DNA of 64,000 bases from Ooceraea biroi (Eukaryota; Arthropoda; Insecta; Hymenoptera; Formicidae): NCBI RefSeq assembly GCF_003672135.1, contig NC_039511.1:336464-400463 (forward strand), in the 5' to 3' direction. Every line of letters starts with the position of its first letter. Position 1 is the first letter of the stretch. Shown here piece by piece: positions 48,244-60,345 of the stretch. Made by a program: the position numbers and the translations under genes. The notes under the pieces were generated by a model. The model saw only the letters and a program-made list of their open reading frames with translations. It was not told the origin of the DNA and searched no databases.

Positions 48244-50522
48244 TCATGTGCATTTTAATAGCTGATTTTCAAAAATGCCAGGAAATACTTTGTGTGGAAC
48301 AATTATACGATTTATCTCGTTGAAATACATTCGAATTGCATTCGTCGCTTGTATTTGAACGTTACTCGTGATCGTGCTTTGAAGGAAAGGAATTATGATG
48401 TTGGCGATAGCCGTGTTTATCCAATCCGTTCCACCATTTTTATTTTTCAGTATCACCTTAATGCGGCTACAATAATAAAAAGTAATCAAGTATAATTAAT
48501 TTTGTGGAAGTTTTTGTCGTATGACTAGTAAATGTATCGTAATAGAGAAATACAAAATCGTATATAACATATCGCGTTAATAGAAATTACCCAGGAGTTT
48601 GTATTTCGAGTTTGTTAAGGCCCAAGGTATATTCCGTCGTGTTGAACATGACGCTAATTTTAGAGCGTACGTCTTTTGTTGTGGCTAAAATACGACCATT
48701 AAGATCGAAAAGGCCCATTTTCAATATGTAGTTATATGTTACCTGAATGCAGAAAAAATTTATTGTTAATGTAGCGGGTATAATATGTAATACGTACAAA
48801 CAAATATTTAGAATTCAATTTTATTTAAACGCTTTTTTTGTTGCACCAAGAAATAAGAAATCATAAAGAGGATTCTTTAAACTACCTGTAAGAATTTGAA
48901 CACAAAGCCCACATCCATTTTCAGTATTCTGCCGTCATAAGTTAAAGTAGCGTCACCATAACGTTCCAAAACGGATAAATATTTCAATATTCCAGAGTAC
49001 AAATTGAGATCGGCTTTATATAGCATTGGATCGACGGAGTTCGGAGATCGCTAATACAAAATTAATGACAATTTCTAACATTCTGATTGAATACTACTAA
49101 GCATAAAATATAATAATTTTATTATTGTGATTAATCACATCGAGCATTTTCCTTCAAAAAGACGAAATTTAATTAAATCACGCAACAAGAGTACTTCGAC
49201 AAGACATGTAACATTTTGCTACTTATTACTGCGATTGTGTTATCTATAAACACAACGCAAACATTCGCTTTATATGAAAACAAGATTCTTATAACATAAA
49301 ATTAAAAAGAATATATACTTTATCTACCATATGTTTCACAAGTATATATATATCTGTTTTGATGCATTTCGTATAGCGGGACTAAAACCATTTGCACGCA
49401 TTTCATTTTCAGTGATACTAAACGCGGCATTGAACTTGAATCCAACTTTACCTTCCACTACGATCTACCGAGTGAAATCTTGGTTTCACTATCGTTCAAG
49501 TTCAAAGCTGTCGCGCGTTAGCCTTCGCAGCGTTAAAAATGGGATCAGCGAAAACGAGGTGAGGGATGACCTCGGTGACTGTGGTCTGCTTCGGCCCGAG
49601 GTCAACACTCGAAAGAGTCATCCCGGGATTCACTCTCGTCCTCGTGCAAGACCCAACTCTTCGGTCTCACTTTCTACGGCCCCGAAGTTAAGTGTGCGCG
49701 TGCTTTCCCCCGTGCCCCGTGATCTGTTGACCTCGAATCACAGGTTTTCAACCTCGAAACCTAGCTTTCCCCCCAATTTTTCAGGCGATTTCTTACGATC
49801 ATGAACAAACGTGCGCGTAATAACGAAATTCTCTTACGCGAACAATTAGTTTCTCAGTAGCATTAGTGGATTTATTCTTTAATGTCAATCTTTGACATAT
49901 TAAACTATTACCAATATAATTAATTAAGTATTTCTTTATTGTAAAGAGAAATGATTGATTAATTCTTTATATATTGCTTAAAATACTAATTACATAATTT
50001 TGCAATTTGTCTAATAAATACTTTGTGCCCACAATTATTACGCACCATCCATAATTTTTTCTCAGTATTTGGTAGATTGAGCGGATCCAGACCACGTAGG
50101 ATGATAAATTGCATAATTTGATTATTATAGTAATCCACCAGTTTATTTAAATTAGCATTTAACTTTTGTGTTTCGAGATTATCCCTATAATTAATGAAAT
50201 TACAATATCACAATTTTACCTTTATTAAAATATTAGAATATTTAAATAAAATGGAAAACTTTATATAGCAAAATAGAATTATTGACGAGCAAAAAACGAT
50301 AAATAATTTATTTGATTATACAACGTCTTCACATTTAGGAAGAACAGCTTTTAAGATTTAAAGTAACATAAAGAAAAATCATTATTAGGTAAATTGTTTA
50401 ATTAAATATCCTTAAGTAAATTAATAATATTTAATGATAATATATATATACTGTGCTTACCGAGTTTTTATCTTGGCCGAAATCAAACCTATGAACGATA
50501 CAACTATGCAAACACGCATCAT
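48244..50522 (-). CDS. Group-7 allergen/takeout-like secreted lipid-binding protein (copy B)
   Basis: Five exons on the - strand: 50522-50461, 50184-50046, 49050-48886, 48742-48591 and 48466-48244. GT-AG introns have phases 2, 0, 0, 2, as in copy A. The CDS is 741 nt, 246 residues, the same size as copy A. Residues 1-16 form a signal peptide (MMRVCIVVSFIGLISA). Exon 3 carries the family core (LNLYSGILKYLSVLERYGDATLTYDGRIL), exon 4 a beta-rich part, and exon 5 the C-terminal helix region ending KCT. A sequon lies at Asn156. Exons 4 and 5 have exactly the lengths of copy A (152 and 223 nt); exons 1-3 differ (62, 139, 165 versus 89, 133, 144) but also total 366. Two ATGs are adjacent at the start. 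A TATA box lies 43 bp upstream. The family's ligands are hydrophobic; the natural ligand is not known. Confidence 0.88.
49360..49810. other. GC-rich insertion in intron 2 of copy B
   Basis: Intron 2 of copy B is 995 bp against 199 bp in copy A. The excess includes this GC-richer block, open for 157 codons on + (49331-49804). On - a coding-like run around 49375-49460 (VEGKVGFKFNAAFSI) follows a CGGTAG acceptor-like site. It could be an unrelated insertion or a relic exon; no family was recognised. Confidence 0.35.
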
Positions 50523-50564
50523 GATTTCGATAAGACTATATCAATTCAGTATAAACGCATCGCT

Positions 50565-50572
50565 CTTATATA
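50565..50572 (-). promoter_or_regulatory. TATA box of copy B
   Basis: On the - strand tatataag lies 43 bp upstream of the ATG at 50522, placing a start near 50541. This fits a focused promoter and a short 5' UTR. No equivalent TATA motif is clear upstream of copy A. Confidence 0.6.
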
Positions 50573-50843
50573 AATATATCATCCGATAAATTACCGGATT
50601 TACCAAGCATATTTCGAAGCATTTATCTCTCGCTCAATCAAATCAATCAATCATACCAAACCATACACATATGTATATTTCTTCACGTCTTTGTCATACA
50701 GTACATACTCTAGATATAATGAAAAAATGAACAAAACGAACAAAAGAAAGAACAAAGAAGATCAGAAATATTCAAGCACATATGTGTAATGAGATTTGTA
50801 TCAATGATAAAATAGTGTGTTGCAAAGTTATCAGTTCCTTCAT

Positions 50844-50871
50844 TTATTATTATTATTATTATTATTATTAA
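50844..50871. repeat. (TTA)n microsatellite
   Basis: About nine TTA triplets. Simple repeat. Confidence 0.9.
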
Positions 50872-51712
50872 GTTACTATAAAATAATTTGAGAAAAGTTA
50901 ATTTATCTAATTTTTATATAAATCTAATTTTTTGTAATAAAAAGTTTTAAGATATAGCATATAAAATATACTTATAATATTAATATGTATAATGTGCTTA
51001 TTGTTAGTATATAATTTCTTTTAAATAGAATAATACATATAAGAGAAATTACATAAAATAAATATCAAAGCATGAATAAACTTGTATAGGATAAGTCAAG
51101 GATAGATGACTATAGTTCTTTTTATTGTCAAAAACATACCGTGTTTCTTAATTAAAAAAATCTTTAAAAAATTGGATAATACTGTTTTAATATATTTCTT
51201 GCATGAAACTTTTTTAGAACAAAAGAAACATGCGCGCGCGCGCATAAGGGTCTTCAAATAAATTAATAAAAAATATATATTATAAGTTTATTTGAACAAT
51301 TATCATCATTTCTTAACGGGATAAAGTCATTCTCTGCATTTGATTCTTACTATTCGTTATCGACACAGAATCCACGATATGTGGCGCTCTCTATACAGGA
51401 AATCGTAACGTAACAATAAACTGCATTATCTCTATTGATTATATCGACAAATCAGTTTTTATGAATGCAAACTGCATAGTGATTTTACGAATGACCAGAA
51501 TGTGTTTTATTTTTTTTTCAATTTTCTATAGAAAGATCAAAATTTTAATCGAGGAATCAAGAAATGACTCGATAACGACAGATAGCATAATTCTCGAGTT
51601 TGTATCTACTCTCGTCTTCTTATTCTTAGATTATTGCATATACACATACATAAAATAATTGTTATTATTCAGAGAAATAGTCTTCGTGTATATCTAGAAT
51701 TCTAGATTATAC

Positions 51713-51715
51713 CGC

Positions 51716-51767
<52 letters not shown>

Positions 51768-51779
51768 GTGTGTGTGTGT
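51713..51779. repeat. Compound (CG)n(TG)n(CG)n(TG)n microsatellite
   Basis: A 67-bp uninterrupted alternating purine-pyrimidine tract: CG to 51730, TG to 51752, CG to 51760 and TG to 51779. Such tracts favour the Z-DNA form. Confidence 0.95.
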
Positions 51780-52378
51780 AATATTTTAATCAATCTCATA
51801 AATACATATATGTACATGAGCACTATAATAGAACGGTAAAATTTTATAGTTATTGCTTATATCTGAATATTATTCAAGTTCATTGTTTCATAACATCTTT
51901 TTTCTGTTTTTTATCTTCTTCCATATTTTTATCATTTTTATCATCTTTAAGATTCGTGAATTGGTGCCACGACGCACCACGAGTGAAAAACAATCTTGTT
52001 TGTCAAGCAGATTTATCCTTGAGAAACTAGTTGCGTTGGACCAATCACAGTTCGAAAAACAGTGGGTGTATATCATGTGACGTCTCTTTACTACGTTTAA
52101 TTACGAAATCTGATACGTAAGGACATGCGTGCTTACATCATAATCAGGCATCGACATAACTGGAACGCTTGTGTATAAACATACAAAATGGCATGCCATA
52201 TTTTACATTGATCATAATAATGCGATAAAGTAATACATTTCCACTTGATCGTATCAAATTGCATTGTTCTGTATGATTTTAATAACAGATATTATTTTAC
52301 GTTACGGTGTAATCAATATTTGTTTATTTAATCGTAATCGCATTTATTAACCTTCATTAATCTATGCTATTAAAAATA

Positions 52379-52600
52379 TTAATTGCTCAGCTCATTATGA
52401 TATTAAAACATTTTCCGAATTAATTGCTCTCAAAATATTCAAATTCTAAATTTATTTAATTTTGCTTAACATCAAAAAAGTCATCGCAAAGTACCGTCTT
52501 TCAGTAGATGTAACACTTGAATATTTCGAGAGTAATTAATTCAAGGATTTCGAGAACAATGAATTTAAATATTTTTAAATCAAATGTGCTGAACAATTAA
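52379..52600. mobile_element. Imperfect hairpin element, ~222 bp
   Basis: The ends ttaattgctcagctca and its near complement at 52585-52600 (one arm with gttcagcaca) pair. A better-matched inner pair (gaattaattgctctcaaaatattca with its complement near 52516-52542) supports one foldback unit. No ORF. Confidence 0.6.
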
Positions 52601-52609
52601 TCTTTTCCT

Positions 52610-55600
52610 AATAATTTCTTCTTATATCTTAGTATTATTTGAATTTATTTTGCGAGCAAATATTCGAACTAGTACATATCAAGTACACTTATGTCAGAAA
52701 ACATTTAAGTCTCATAATAATATTTATAAGCATCTGGTTTAAATTATTGCAATTTATCGCATGTAGATATGTAAAAACCGTTTTATATTTTTAATATTTA
52801 TTTGTAGTATTTTAGAGCGATTAAAGATAATTATGCAATAATTACCGCGTACTTATTAATGATACCATCTTTGATTTCACACTCACGCACGCACGCACGA
52901 TGCCTGTGATATGTTTATGTTGTAAAGATCATCATTCTGATTTATAATCAAAAGATTGTAATCGTCGCTCATTATTTATAAAGAAGCTGTTAACGAATAA
53001 ACTTGGTCACAAATCATGACCCATTTTCATTCACTTCTGATTTCGGGACAACGCAAAGTCTATAATGGCATGAATAATTGTTATGCACGAATGGTACAAA
53101 ACTATATGGAATTATACAATCTTTTTTTACTTTCTGTGAATTTTTTTATCGAAGCGAAACGAGATATTAGAATTCTTTTAACGGCATAACATGGCACAAG
53201 TTAGTACCAATTCCGGAAAAAAAGATTGAGCTCAATCGCGAAAAAGTGCTGAGTTAATGAAAAGTTTTTATTTTTTCGATTGTTGTTTGCGTTATCAATA
53301 TTATCTTTGTCGTACAAAGCCGCACAAAGCACAATACAGCATAGTCATTAAAAATTCAAAATTCGAAAATGCAAGGCTAGCAAAAATTTAGTTTTTTCAT
53401 TTTTTCTGAAAATTGCTTCAAGTTATTGAGTTGCGGTTTGTACATAAATTGACATAAACGTAGCACAACCCAACAATTGAGAAAAGGTAGAAAATTCAAA
53501 AGGTGCGGATCTAATTTCACACGTGAGGACGAAGGCAAAAGCGCTGTATTGCTTTCACCTTCTGCGGTTGAACGAGCGCGTTTGTGTGTTGAGGAGAAAC
53601 CGCGGGCAGTATGTTTTTGTTACTTAATTTTTGCCCGCGGTAAGCGGGTCTCCTGCTCGGTTCTTTCGCACAAGAAAGTCGCGAATATATATATATATAT
53701 ACACACACATCAGTATCGCATTTGCGATATCCACGGGGTTGATGACCTTGCGAGTAACAAACGTATGTGTGACGTAACGCAGACCGTCTGCCGTCGCGAA
53801 AAAGAAATGACATGTGGAAAACTCAATACTGCATCGCTAATGTGCAATCGGAAGGAAGAACATAAAGCATCCGAGATAAAGAACGATGAAATAAAGAATG
53901 TGATGGCGCATCTCATGTTGGACGTGATAAAGACATGATATAATGACAAAGTGTCGGAAGATGCTATTTTCATCGTGACATTATGGTATTTTAGATGCGA
54001 CACTTTGATATTTCACGTAGTCAAAGTTCAAGTTGAACGCTTCAGTTTATCAATCATCATATCGTGTGATTGCAAGTCGAGCTTTTTAATTAACTCTCGA
54101 TAACTCGCGATCTGTCTTGTCATCTTTGTGATACAAATGATATCGGACCTCTTATTAACCGTTATAAATTAAATATTTTATTATAAGTAACGTGTTGAGA
54201 TAGGTAAAATTTAAATTTTATTTTGTAAAAAATGAAAAAAAGGTCTTAAATGTCTTGTTTCCATACACTGATTTAAGAGGGTACCGAACGTACCCGAATA
54301 CACACGATATACTAATACACGAACATACATGACGCACACGAATGTAGTACATACAATATAGTATTGTTTTTCTTACTTTACGCAACTTATACATTACGCA
54401 GAAGTGATTATTCTCTGAACTGGTAGTCAACAATCTTCGTAGTTTCTTTGTTATCTAATATGACGTAGCTCATGTTGTGACTGCAAACGTTATACATTAC
54501 AGATAACGGGCGAGCGCTTCGTATTTTAAACACGTTATATGCATCACGCTTATGTCGATAAAATGTATCATTAACCCATAACCCTTTAGCTTTCTTTGGT
54601 TTGACAAATAAAATGAATGTATCACGGTGCCGCAATTAATTATCAATTGTTGCACATAAAATTATAGACGACACAAGTGACAAATTTATATGTGTGATGT
54701 TTGTATAATTCTTTTACGAATGTAAATCGTTCTTCCCACGGATAAGTCTCTTTCGGATGAATTGTATCTTTTCTTTAAAAAATTATGGTGATACTGACCG
54801 GTAATCTTTAAAACGTTATATTTTTATATTTTAAAAGAATGCAGTCAAAAGAAATGTGTGAAAAATAATAAAAATATTTGCGAAATAATGGATGGAGCTA
54901 TTATTAATTTGTTTTTTAACTATAATCAATATTTCTCTTATAAAAATCAAGTTGATTTCTCATTCTTTCGCAATTATTTAAATTTTATTTTTTTTACACT
55001 TTTGGGACATTTTGAAATCTGATAATCGAAAATACCAATTGGGAACGGTTAAGCTTATCATCCAAGTTATATAAAACTAGTGGGGCGATACGGAGAGGCG
55101 ACGAAATAACAAACAAGTCAATCCTAGATTAAAACTCGTTTCAATACAAGAAGGAAACGACAAAAGTAATCAAGTGATTAGCTACTTTATCCTGTTTATC
55201 CTATTTCTGACTCGAAAATTAAAATAACTGATTACTATAAAACGTAAACAGTATATGACAAATACGTAGATGTATGAAGAATGTCAGATAAAAGAAACTA
55301 GGAACTTGAGAAGCATCGAGTCAACAAGAGAAAAGAAATTCCAACGTGATCTTCAATACTGAATCAACATCTCACATTCCACGATCTTGATAAATCTTGA
55401 TAAATGAAAACCGATTATTTGCTTTACTTAAAAATAATAGTAGTACTTTATTCAATTTTCTTAATTAGTAATAGTAATTATTAAAATTTAATTAATATTA
55501 ATTTATTAAATAATAATTAGTGTTAAAAGTTAAATAATATTGTTTATCATTAGACGAAGATATCAATCAAATGCAAGAAATACACGCGGAACATTATAGT

Positions 55601-56380
55601 AATTATAGTAATGAGAATTCTGTTTTAAAAGATTCGAAAATAAAATATGAACCTAGATTAGATAAACACATTATTTCATGTCAACAATGATAAGATTTTG
55701 GGAAACATAGCCATATGAGTGCATTGTACTCGTAAAGTATGTGCGTAACATTTAATAAACCGCGCCGATTTGAACAAAGTGACAACATTTGTAGACTGAT
55801 TGCTTTATTGATGCGTCGCGATTGGCCAATTGTTGACGGACGTGAATCTCACGTAAGTGTTTTTCGGCAGCACGTAGTTGATCGCGCAATAACCGGTGCT
55901 ATTGTCGATCTAGGCTGACGATCTTTTCAACGCATTTTACTTTCTTTCTTCTTCTATTTCAAGGCAAAGAAGGCTCGGCTGGTCCGACCCGTGACGACCA
56001 ATCACCGAGTTCCTCCTCGCGCGAAAACATCGCGTGGTTTCTCTACCTCGCACGCACACAATTATCGTCGAGTGCGTGCTTAATGTACAGAGTGACGTAA
56101 GCGTTCGTGATCATGTACAACTTTATGTTGATCTTATATAAATAATATTGAATTTAAAAATACGAATATAAATACAATTTAAGTTTTATTTTACTGCAAA
56201 AGAGTGGGTAAAGAAGGGAGAGAGAAGGGGAGAGAAAGAGAAAGGGAGAGATTGCTGAGAAATGCGCGTCACGAGAAATTGGTATCATTATGTTGCAATA
56301 TAATGATTATTTAAGGATAATTACTAATATTACTTGAGGATATTTAATATTAAGTAATATTCAAGGATATTTAAGTAAAA
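52610..56380. other. Intergenic DNA
   Basis: Mostly AT-rich. A 153-codon + strand frame at 53477-53938 is GC-richer and begins near a short inverted repeat (ccgcgggca.../...tgcccgcgg, 53601-53641), but has no recognised domain and starts with a non-ATG codon. A (TA)n tract is at 53687-53701 and a GA-rich run at 56215-56260. A cluster of CpG-rich promoter-like sequence lies around 55980-56070. No gene assigned. Confidence 0.4.
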
Positions 56381-56381
56381 A

Positions 56382-59300
56382 GAGATTTCATGATAAGTGA
56401 TTTTATCGCACTTGGTTTTCCCCGCTCCTCTGTTGCAAATCAAAAACATCTACGAAGCATGCGTCTTTTTCAGACACCCTGTACGGCGAACATATATTGT
56501 CAGACAGTTTCCGTCACGACGATAAACTGCGGACCACGCTCGCTTACGGTTCAGTTTGTTTCACCGCTCGTAAACGTTGGGTGTATTCACACGTTTCTCC
56601 AGTTGTATGAACGCCAGTCACACACATACGCTCCGTTACATATTGCGTCCGCGGGTGAGTAGCATATGAATGTGCGCACGCTGCACGCACACCGATTTCG
56701 CTGCGATTGGCTCGTGACGATGTATTTCGCGGTTGCGTCTTCTCTTCAGTAAAGCGTGGTCGCTCAAACGTGATAGGTGGGTGTATGTCTGTTCATGCTT
56801 CTATGGTAAATCCGGCGTGCTAGAAAAGTATTTGGCGATTGTGAACGCTATTGTATTTTCCCGTATTGTATCACGCTACGTGCTCGCAACGGTATCAACG
56901 TGTCGCGTTTCCCGCAAGCTCTTCCAAGGCAAGTACAGTAACAATTTAGTCGCAATTTCCATTATATTTATTAATAATTATTATTTATTATCGCGCGAAT
57001 TCGGTGTTTTCAACTTAAGACCGTTATGTCATGAAAAACTAAAAACAAATAATGTTTTCAAAATAAAAGAAATAAGTTACAGCTTACTGTGAATTGAAAT
57101 AAAAGTGAACCGAAAGCTTTTCGCCCTTCAGTTTTGCCTTCGCGGGACAAAAGACATTGGTTAAATACTCCCTGTTAATTTTAATCAAATGATGATAGAA
57201 GGTACAAATACGTACAAATAATGAGCTTTTATTTATTATTATTTTATGGTATTTATCGTAAAATATTTGCATTTTACAAGTTCTTAAAACGGTCTCTGTG
57301 TACTGTATTGTTTTAGGTACTATAGGTATACATTATGTATTTACTACGTAATGTTTATATTCACGATATTCCCACGTAGATATTATGTAATCTCGAGTAG
57401 ATAAACTAACTATTTGTTATTCTGTTGATAAGCTTCGTTATATTTTGACATACGAAATAAGTGAACATTTTAGATATGATGTTTTGGCAAATGCGAAAGT
57501 ATACTTTTGCGCATTACATTCACTTCTGTTTTAGTTATATCTCGTGAAAGAGAATGAGTGGCATTTAATTAACCGATCTCCAGTTATAAACAATTTACAT
57601 AAGCAGATTACACGAATAATATATTTTATTAAAAAACGTAATGAGATATAATAGAAATGTGTCACGACAATTGATCATATAGTTGTAATCCCTAACTTTC
57701 TCGTATATAAATTAATATTAATTATTTTCTTAACAAAATTATTATTGGTCGAGAGCTACAGCATTTATTTATAGCGTATAATATCAGAAATGTGTGTGAT
57801 TGGCCATATGAAAATCACTAGGTCACTGTCACTGTGTGTAGGCCTCATCAAGGCATATGGAAAGTACGTTTAGGACCGAAAGAAGCATGGTTACATTCCA
57901 CGATTTATTATAACTGCTTAGAGTATGCTAATATTTCACATTGGCTGATAATGCATTTAAATAACTTTGCGTGTGTTTACATATGTAAGACTGAAGGCTA
58001 ATGCTGGAAGGCAAGGGTCATTTGTTCAAGAGAAACGGTAGAGAGAACATGATATGTACAGTGACCACTATTACATTTCAGATAGCGAATTGCAATTAAA
58101 ATTGACAATAGAAAAGTAATAAATTCTGTTGCTGAAAAATTAATTATTTTAACGCAATCATGTATGATATTACATAATGGATAACACTTTGATACACTCA
58201 TCGCATTGATACTATACAGGCTACTGAATGTAAAAATCACATGTATTACGTTTATTAAAAGGTTTAAAAGTTTTATTTTTAAGTGTTTATAAAAATATTC
58301 CACGTAAATATCTATGTAAATATCTATGTAATTCCATGTAAAGTGTAACAATTAATTAACTCGTACTGAACAAAATCGTCAATGAGTGAAAAAAATGTTA
58401 TTTGCTCAAAGAAGAAAATAAAGAGACGACAGTAATCGCATATACGGTAACTACCAAAAATTTTCGAACTTACGGAAGGAACATTTGCCAGAAGAAAATA
58501 TGCAAATCATTAATCATTAAAGAGGAATGTCATGCGATTCGTTACACTTACTGCATGCAATTTATCGCGTCAATACGCAAGCTTTTCGCGGAAGCTCGTC
58601 GTTCTTGTTTGGATAACGCTCGAAACGCGCGTCCACTCGAAACTCATTGATTTGATGACGCCAATAAAAAAGTTCATATGAGTCAGTATGAGAGATAACA
58701 TTTACATGCTGCTGCGTAATCACCGCTGTTGATGATCATGTTGATCATTTCGTCGGTAGAATAGACTCGGTGTAAGGGCGGCAAATTGTATGCGATCAAA
58801 GAGCTATACTTCTTTGCAAGTACCTGCTTGTGCCAAAATATAGTTTCGCAATAATTTCGCATTACAGCTCACACAACGATATGATAAATGGAAAAAGATG
58901 TAACTACAGTATTAAAAATACTTTAGTACATGCTTTGTATACTTTAGTATGTGTATATTTAGATCCTCGAATATTTGAACATTTTTATTTCTCGTGTTTA
59001 TCAGATTTTGTGACAATATATTTGCTGCCTTTAATGTATTTTTTTTAATGAAAACTCCTATTTTTTTTATACCATTTTTTTATACCAATTAATTTGAACA
59101 ACTTTCGTCTGAAAGATTTTTTTATTTGCCTAATTTTTTGGAGATATTCAAGGAAAACTTGGTAACTTTTTAAATATTTAGCTTACGATATCTCGATAAC
59201 TCGATTTGTCGGAAGGAAAAGTGATACAGCAGTTTGTGACTTAATTTAGTCTTAAGAATATGTTGTTGCAATAGTGTTCCAACTTGTAAACACTTGTGTA

Positions 59301-59690
59301 TACATGAAAATTTCAAGGAGATTCGAAGTCATCGAGTTAACTATTGCAACAACATATTCTGAAACAAAACCGAAGCCTAAGAGGCGTGTTGTACTTTACA
59401 CTTAAGAAGTCTGATGAGTCATGAAAAAATACTTTGTACAAAGAAGTCCCAAATAATTCCATTTATAAGAGCATCTTGTGGACCGTTGATCCTATATACG
59501 TGCAGGTTGAGATACCGAGATACTTTTTTTGAAGAATTTAGAAGTGATCCACAATCTACATATGTACATACATATGTGTAGATTGCGGTAAAAACAATTC
59601 AAATATATTGTTTTTCACTGTCGACTTTTGAATGTCGACTATTCTGCGTTAAAAATAACATATGACATAGTTGACAGACATAGAGTTCTC
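56382..59690. other. Intergenic DNA with a possible element terminus and an inverted repeat
   Basis: A half terminus CAGACACCCTG followed by TA at 56471-56483 matches the end of the 530-bp foldback at 44423, but no partner was found nearby. At 59255-59274 and 59341-59360 a perfect 20-bp inverted repeat (agaatatgttgttgcaatag) may mark a small element. Short CpG patches at 56510-56720 and 58570-58640. Frames such as 56733-57092 (119 codons) and 57998-58351 have no domain. Confidence 0.4.
59255..59360. repeat. 20-bp perfect inverted repeat pair
   Basis: Arms 59255-59274 and 59341-59360 are exact complements with a 66-nt spacer. It could be a small MITE core or a structured RNA; there is no ORF. 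Confidence 0.75.
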
Positions 59691-59709
59691 GACAGAATAT
59701 AGACCATTT

Positions 59710-60345
59710 TAAAAGTATGGAAAATTCTACATGAATATATGCGATTGGCATATTTGCCTAAATGTTTGTCTGCTTGCCAAGCAGAGAAAGAAAGAGTTTT
59801 TTTAAGATCTTTAAAAATGATAAAAAATGGAGTTATTACGATAATTCTAAACGGCAAAAACATTGGTTGGATCTCGGTTCTTCTGTATATCTGTCACGTG
59901 ATGGAACCAAGAAGGAATGCTCTTATTATGAGCTGATACTATCAGATCAAATGGTGACAGCGGAACTTTACAGCCAACAATTATTGCATATGAACAAAAA
60001 TGACCTGAAATAATTAGAAACCGACGCAAGGTGATTTTGTTTCACAACAACGCGAGACTTTGGTGTCGCTACGGTAATCAAGAAAACATTGTTAGACTTG
60101 GAATGGAAAGTTTCTTTTCATTCAATTTATTCACCAGACAGTTCCTTTTTATTATCACTTATTCAGATCGATGCATGAGTTGTATAGTAAGTGACTTAAG
60201 AATGGATGTCTGAAAACGGAACGATAAATGATGGAGCAATGGATCTCAAAAGACTAATCCTGTTGACGCAAAATTAGACTTTTACCTGGAGGATAGCAGA
60301 AAGTCGTGCATTGTGACGACAAATACTTTGAAAAATATTCTACTA
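59710..60345 (+). pseudogene. Highly decayed mariner transposase
   Basis: Mariner landmarks can be picked out across frames: NDKKWSYYDNSKR near 59810 (the first-Asp region, normally TGDEKW...YDN), YYELI with ELYSQQL near 59925-59980, a second-Asp region reading HNNAR near 60045 (the usual Asp is Asn), SPD near 60137, and QKVVH.D.KYFE-like residues at about 60295-60335. At least two frames are involved and several stops intervene. No terminal repeats were found. It is much older than the copy at 7381. Confidence 0.7.

Larger units (their letters stand above)
50600..52370. other. Intergenic, AT-rich
   Basis: Very AT-rich with the simple repeats listed separately, plus a (GC)n patch near 51232-51243. 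No gene recognised. Confidence 0.45.

Noticed and set aside
53477..53938. 153-codon + strand ORF
   Set aside because: Non-ATG start, overlapping - strand frames of similar size, and no recognised motif.
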